NCBI GenBank assembly: GCA_030295235.1
Contig: AP026164.1
Span: forward strand, 248,001 to 312,000
Reading direction: 5' to 3'
Source: Fistulifera solaris
Taxonomy: Eukaryota; Bacillariophyta; Bacillariophyceae; Naviculales; Stauroneidaceae
DNA: 64,000 nucleotides
The position numbers were made by a program, and so were the translations under genes. Below are positions 61,576-64,000 of the stretch, in pieces (the stretch's first letter is position 1; every line of letters begins with the position of its first letter). The notes beneath the pieces are model-generated. The model worked only from the letters and a program-made list of their open reading frames with translations. It did no database searches and was not told the DNA's origin.

Positions 61576-63883
61576 ATGTATCATGAGAACATTACTCAAC
61601 ATGCCGTTTTGATAGGAACAATCCATTTTATTTGCGAGTTACGAAGGCCGGGAAAGAAGAGAAAGTATACCGAAACACAAGGTCCCCAAATTGTCGGTTG
61701 GAGTTTTCGATGTAACCGTGGCTTCGAGTATCTGCTGTCTTTTCCCATTCGTTGTTATCGCAATGCCTTACGTGCATGGCAGCAGGGACTTGTGGTTCGC
61801 TTGGAGAAATTTGCCTCAGTTCCCATTTCTACGACGACTAGATTCGTCCATCTCATCGAAGTACACGAGGACGGACTCATCGTACCTGCAACCCGAAAGC
61901 AAGCCAGAGACGCGCGTATTGACAAAGATAATGTCTGGACTCTGGCCCAGATATCACTGAAAGAAGCTTTGGATATTCACCTGCAACGAGAAACACAGAA
62001 TTACCGCTCTTACAAAGACTCGCAGTCACGGAAATACTCGTTTCGAGCAACCATTCAAGCTGTTACGCCCATCTTTACTCTGGACCCTTCCGATCCTTTT
62101 TGTTTGCTTCCAAGTCGAAGATGAGGGATACAAATCGGTATTAGTGTTTCAAAGAGAAGCTCTGGCGTGCAGTACATTGTTGATTCCGGGTGAAACCTGC
62201 TTCTTTCACGACGTCACTCGAATCGCATGGAAAGTTCCCGACGAACTGAATCAAAGGCGCTTTGCCCATTTTAAAGCAAATGTCCCAACGCATGTCTTTG
62301 TTGTTCACGGCAAACACCAAGTTGATATATTGGATTGTCTGAATGGGTGCGAAGTATCTCAATCGCTGATTGGTTGCATCACCCGTGTTCACACCGTGCA
62401 TTCACAGAATTCATTTCCTGGCAGCCTTCTGATTCAATACATCGACTTGATTACCGGAGACGAGACCGACTGCAGGCTTTATCTCGAATACTTTCCCATG
62501 TCTTCAACCTTGCAGCTAAGCTTGCGAAGTGGAACTACTATCATGGCCACCAAAATACACAATCTAGGTCAAGGGCATTTTGCTGCATGCTCGCGATCTA
62601 GCATTCATGTTCACAGCATGCGACCTGACCCACCTATTTCGAACACACCTGAAGTCGCGGTCGATAGCTTTACTCCTTTTGCTCACACACGAATACGGAA
62701 ATCGTGCTTTGAAACAGCTTTGTCCACTCTGATCTCTGACTTTATCGAAGGGTTCAATCGTATCGACGCGCCCAGTTTCCGGCATTGGACGCGTAGTTGG
62801 CTACGGCACAATGGAGCTGTCAGCAGTAGTGCCATCTCATCTCCTCGACGAAATGTGTATGCAGAATTCTTTGATCATCAGGATGAAGCGGGGGATGTAG
62901 AAGGCGACGTTGCCGAACGATCAGGATGCCATTTGAGCCGGGACCTGCAAAGGACACCCAAGATACCTTTTTTGTTACAACTGAACGATATTCAGAACGA
63001 AGCGATTCGTGTCCTTCAAATCAGGTTAGATCGTTACATTGCAAATAATCGTGTTCGGATGGGATGGACTGCTTCTTTCACGTTGGTCGCCGAGGATCTC
63101 AACGTCAACCTGAATCCGAGAAAGTGCTTGGATGCAGCTTTGTATTCGGGTGGTGCTGTCGTGTCTGCCTCAGGTCCTATGCAAGTAGATGAAGCAACCA
63201 TGTTGTTACTAAGTATCAGCAATGGGCACACCGTTCTACCCGTTGCTGTAGAGAGCAATGCTGATGTATTGCCCCAAACACATGCACTCTTCGGTTTGGA
63301 GAGTATCACTACTTCCGTTCTCTGCCTGGGTACGAGTCCTAGAGGAGATAACGACGTACGGAAACACGGAGGAGCAGATGTCTGTATTCTTCCTGTATTT
63401 GGTGGAGATAGTCGTTTTCATGGACCGTGCGTTATGATGCGAGTGACAAATCAGAATTGGATTTTTATTGTCAGTTTCCATTTACATGCAAATACTCTAA
63501 TCCAACTTTCTACTGACGAATCGTCAATCGAAACGGAAGCTCCCGAGACTCGACCGTGTCGCGAACCGGTACATTTGGGCGATGTAGCGTTACCAACTTT
63601 CGATGCGTCTCCCAATGCAAGTGACCGGATGTGTGTCAGCTTGCTTGCGAGGAAACAGTTTGCTTTCATGCGATTGAAGAAGGGGAGCTACGGAGGCATC
63701 ACACTTACTCTTGCGCATATGCCCTCAACAAAAACCGAGGGCGAAAAGAAGAATTTATCAGATCCAGGCGCTGCGTCTTTACAATCAATTGACTGTAGGC
63801 CACTCATTTTATTGGCCGAAGTTGCCACAAGGCAAATGGAAGCTTTCTTTCATGCTCCTCCATCGGAGCAACTGGATTGCTGA
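61576..63883 (+). CDS. Large protein with OB-fold-like segments; possible CTC1-like telomere protein
   Basis: About 768 residues with one apparent extra base at T5 62097-62101. The frame shows no signal peptide or TM segment. Several stretches have the strand pattern of OB folds, for example SFRATIQAVTPIFTLDPSDPF running into FQVEDEGYKSVLVFQREAL and LLIPGETCFFHDVTRIAWKVP, and FASVPISTTTRFVHLIEVHEDG earlier. The alternation of beta-rich blocks over a long protein is reminiscent of CTC1 of the CST telomere complex or other large OB proteins, but I see no decisive motif. The start is uncertain and the N-terminus may extend upstream. Treat the family name as a suggestion only. Confidence 0.4.
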
Positions 63884-64000
63884 GTGAGCAAATAGCCACA
63901 GCTCTTGCTTTCTGGAAAATGGCAAGCTCTGAAACACAATGCTGTCTGTTACGTGGTGGTTTTGACGAAATGCTGTCCGGTGCAAGTACATATTGCCACA

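Noticed and set aside
1-64000. tRNA, rRNA or CRISPR loci
   Set aside because: I searched by eye for the tRNA B box and cloverleaf context and for regular spaced repeats and found no convincing case; covariance-model search would be decisive.
1-64000. Transposons and virus-derived elements
   Set aside because: No reverse transcriptase, integrase, transposase or capsid-like sequence and no long terminal repeats were recognised.

Overview
The window is nuclear DNA from a photosynthetic stramenopile, almost certainly a diatom. Four things point there. Several plastid-type proteins start with a signal peptide followed by an ASAFAP-like cleavage site with Phe at +1 (IF-3, ferredoxin-NADP reductase, a DUF2358-type protein, an aromatic amino-acid permease, a SAP-domain protein). 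There is a DUF6824-type regulator of the kind abundant in diatoms. There is a secreted LRR protein with the Cys-rich tail common in diatom LRR proteins. Introns are short (57-160 bp, GT-AG) and genes are dense on both strands. I see no rRNA, tRNA, CRISPR array, transposon or virus-derived element.

Layout. 0-14 kb: mitochondrial 3-hydroxyacyl-CoA dehydrogenase, a BUD22/SRFBP1-like protein, a Qa-SNARE ending in a CAAX box, mitoribosomal mL43, an EF-hand/UMP-CMP kinase fusion, a bacterial-type family 2 glycosyltransferase, a lumenal-type FKBP, an RPA34-like protein, an adenylate kinase-like protein and splicing factor PRP3. 14-28 kb: plastid IF-3, DUF6824 regulator, HAT1, a 5'-nucleotidase-like phosphoesterase, a TLC-domain protein, a DUF2358-type protein, UBC13, an F-box-like protein and a small mitochondrial membrane protein. 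28-46 kb: ferredoxin-NADP reductase fused to a membrane domain, a RING-H2 ligase, a secreted coiled-coil protein, a four-TM protein, a HugZ/DUF2470 protein, a CTR copper transporter, an LCMT-like methyltransferase, a CPA2 antiporter, ATP synthase subunit d and an aromatic amino-acid permease. 46-64 kb: a protein of repeated CysRS-tail-like modules plus SAP, the LRR protein, a GT92-like glycosyltransferase, animal-type fused ATP-citrate lyase, two DJ-1/PfpI paralogues flanking a small secreted Lys/Gly/His/Asp-rich protein, a SAM-methyltransferase-like protein and a large OB-fold candidate.

The genes are mostly unrelated housekeeping functions, as expected of a nuclear chromosome; many neighbours share divergent promoters or sit tail to tail. 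The strongest leads are the membrane-domain/FNR fusion, the Qa-SNARE with a CAAX box instead of a membrane anchor, a dispersed 22-bp palindromic element in intergenic DNA (one copy carries a compensatory change), and a palindrome with four GTAC cores just upstream of the copper transporter.

About fifteen otherwise well-conserved genes are interrupted by one or two single-base length changes, nearly all in short homopolymers. Because housekeeping genes are hit (ATP-citrate lyase, UBC13, HAT1, PRP3), I read these as assembly indels rather than pseudogenes. Coordinates for those genes span the whole inferred gene.
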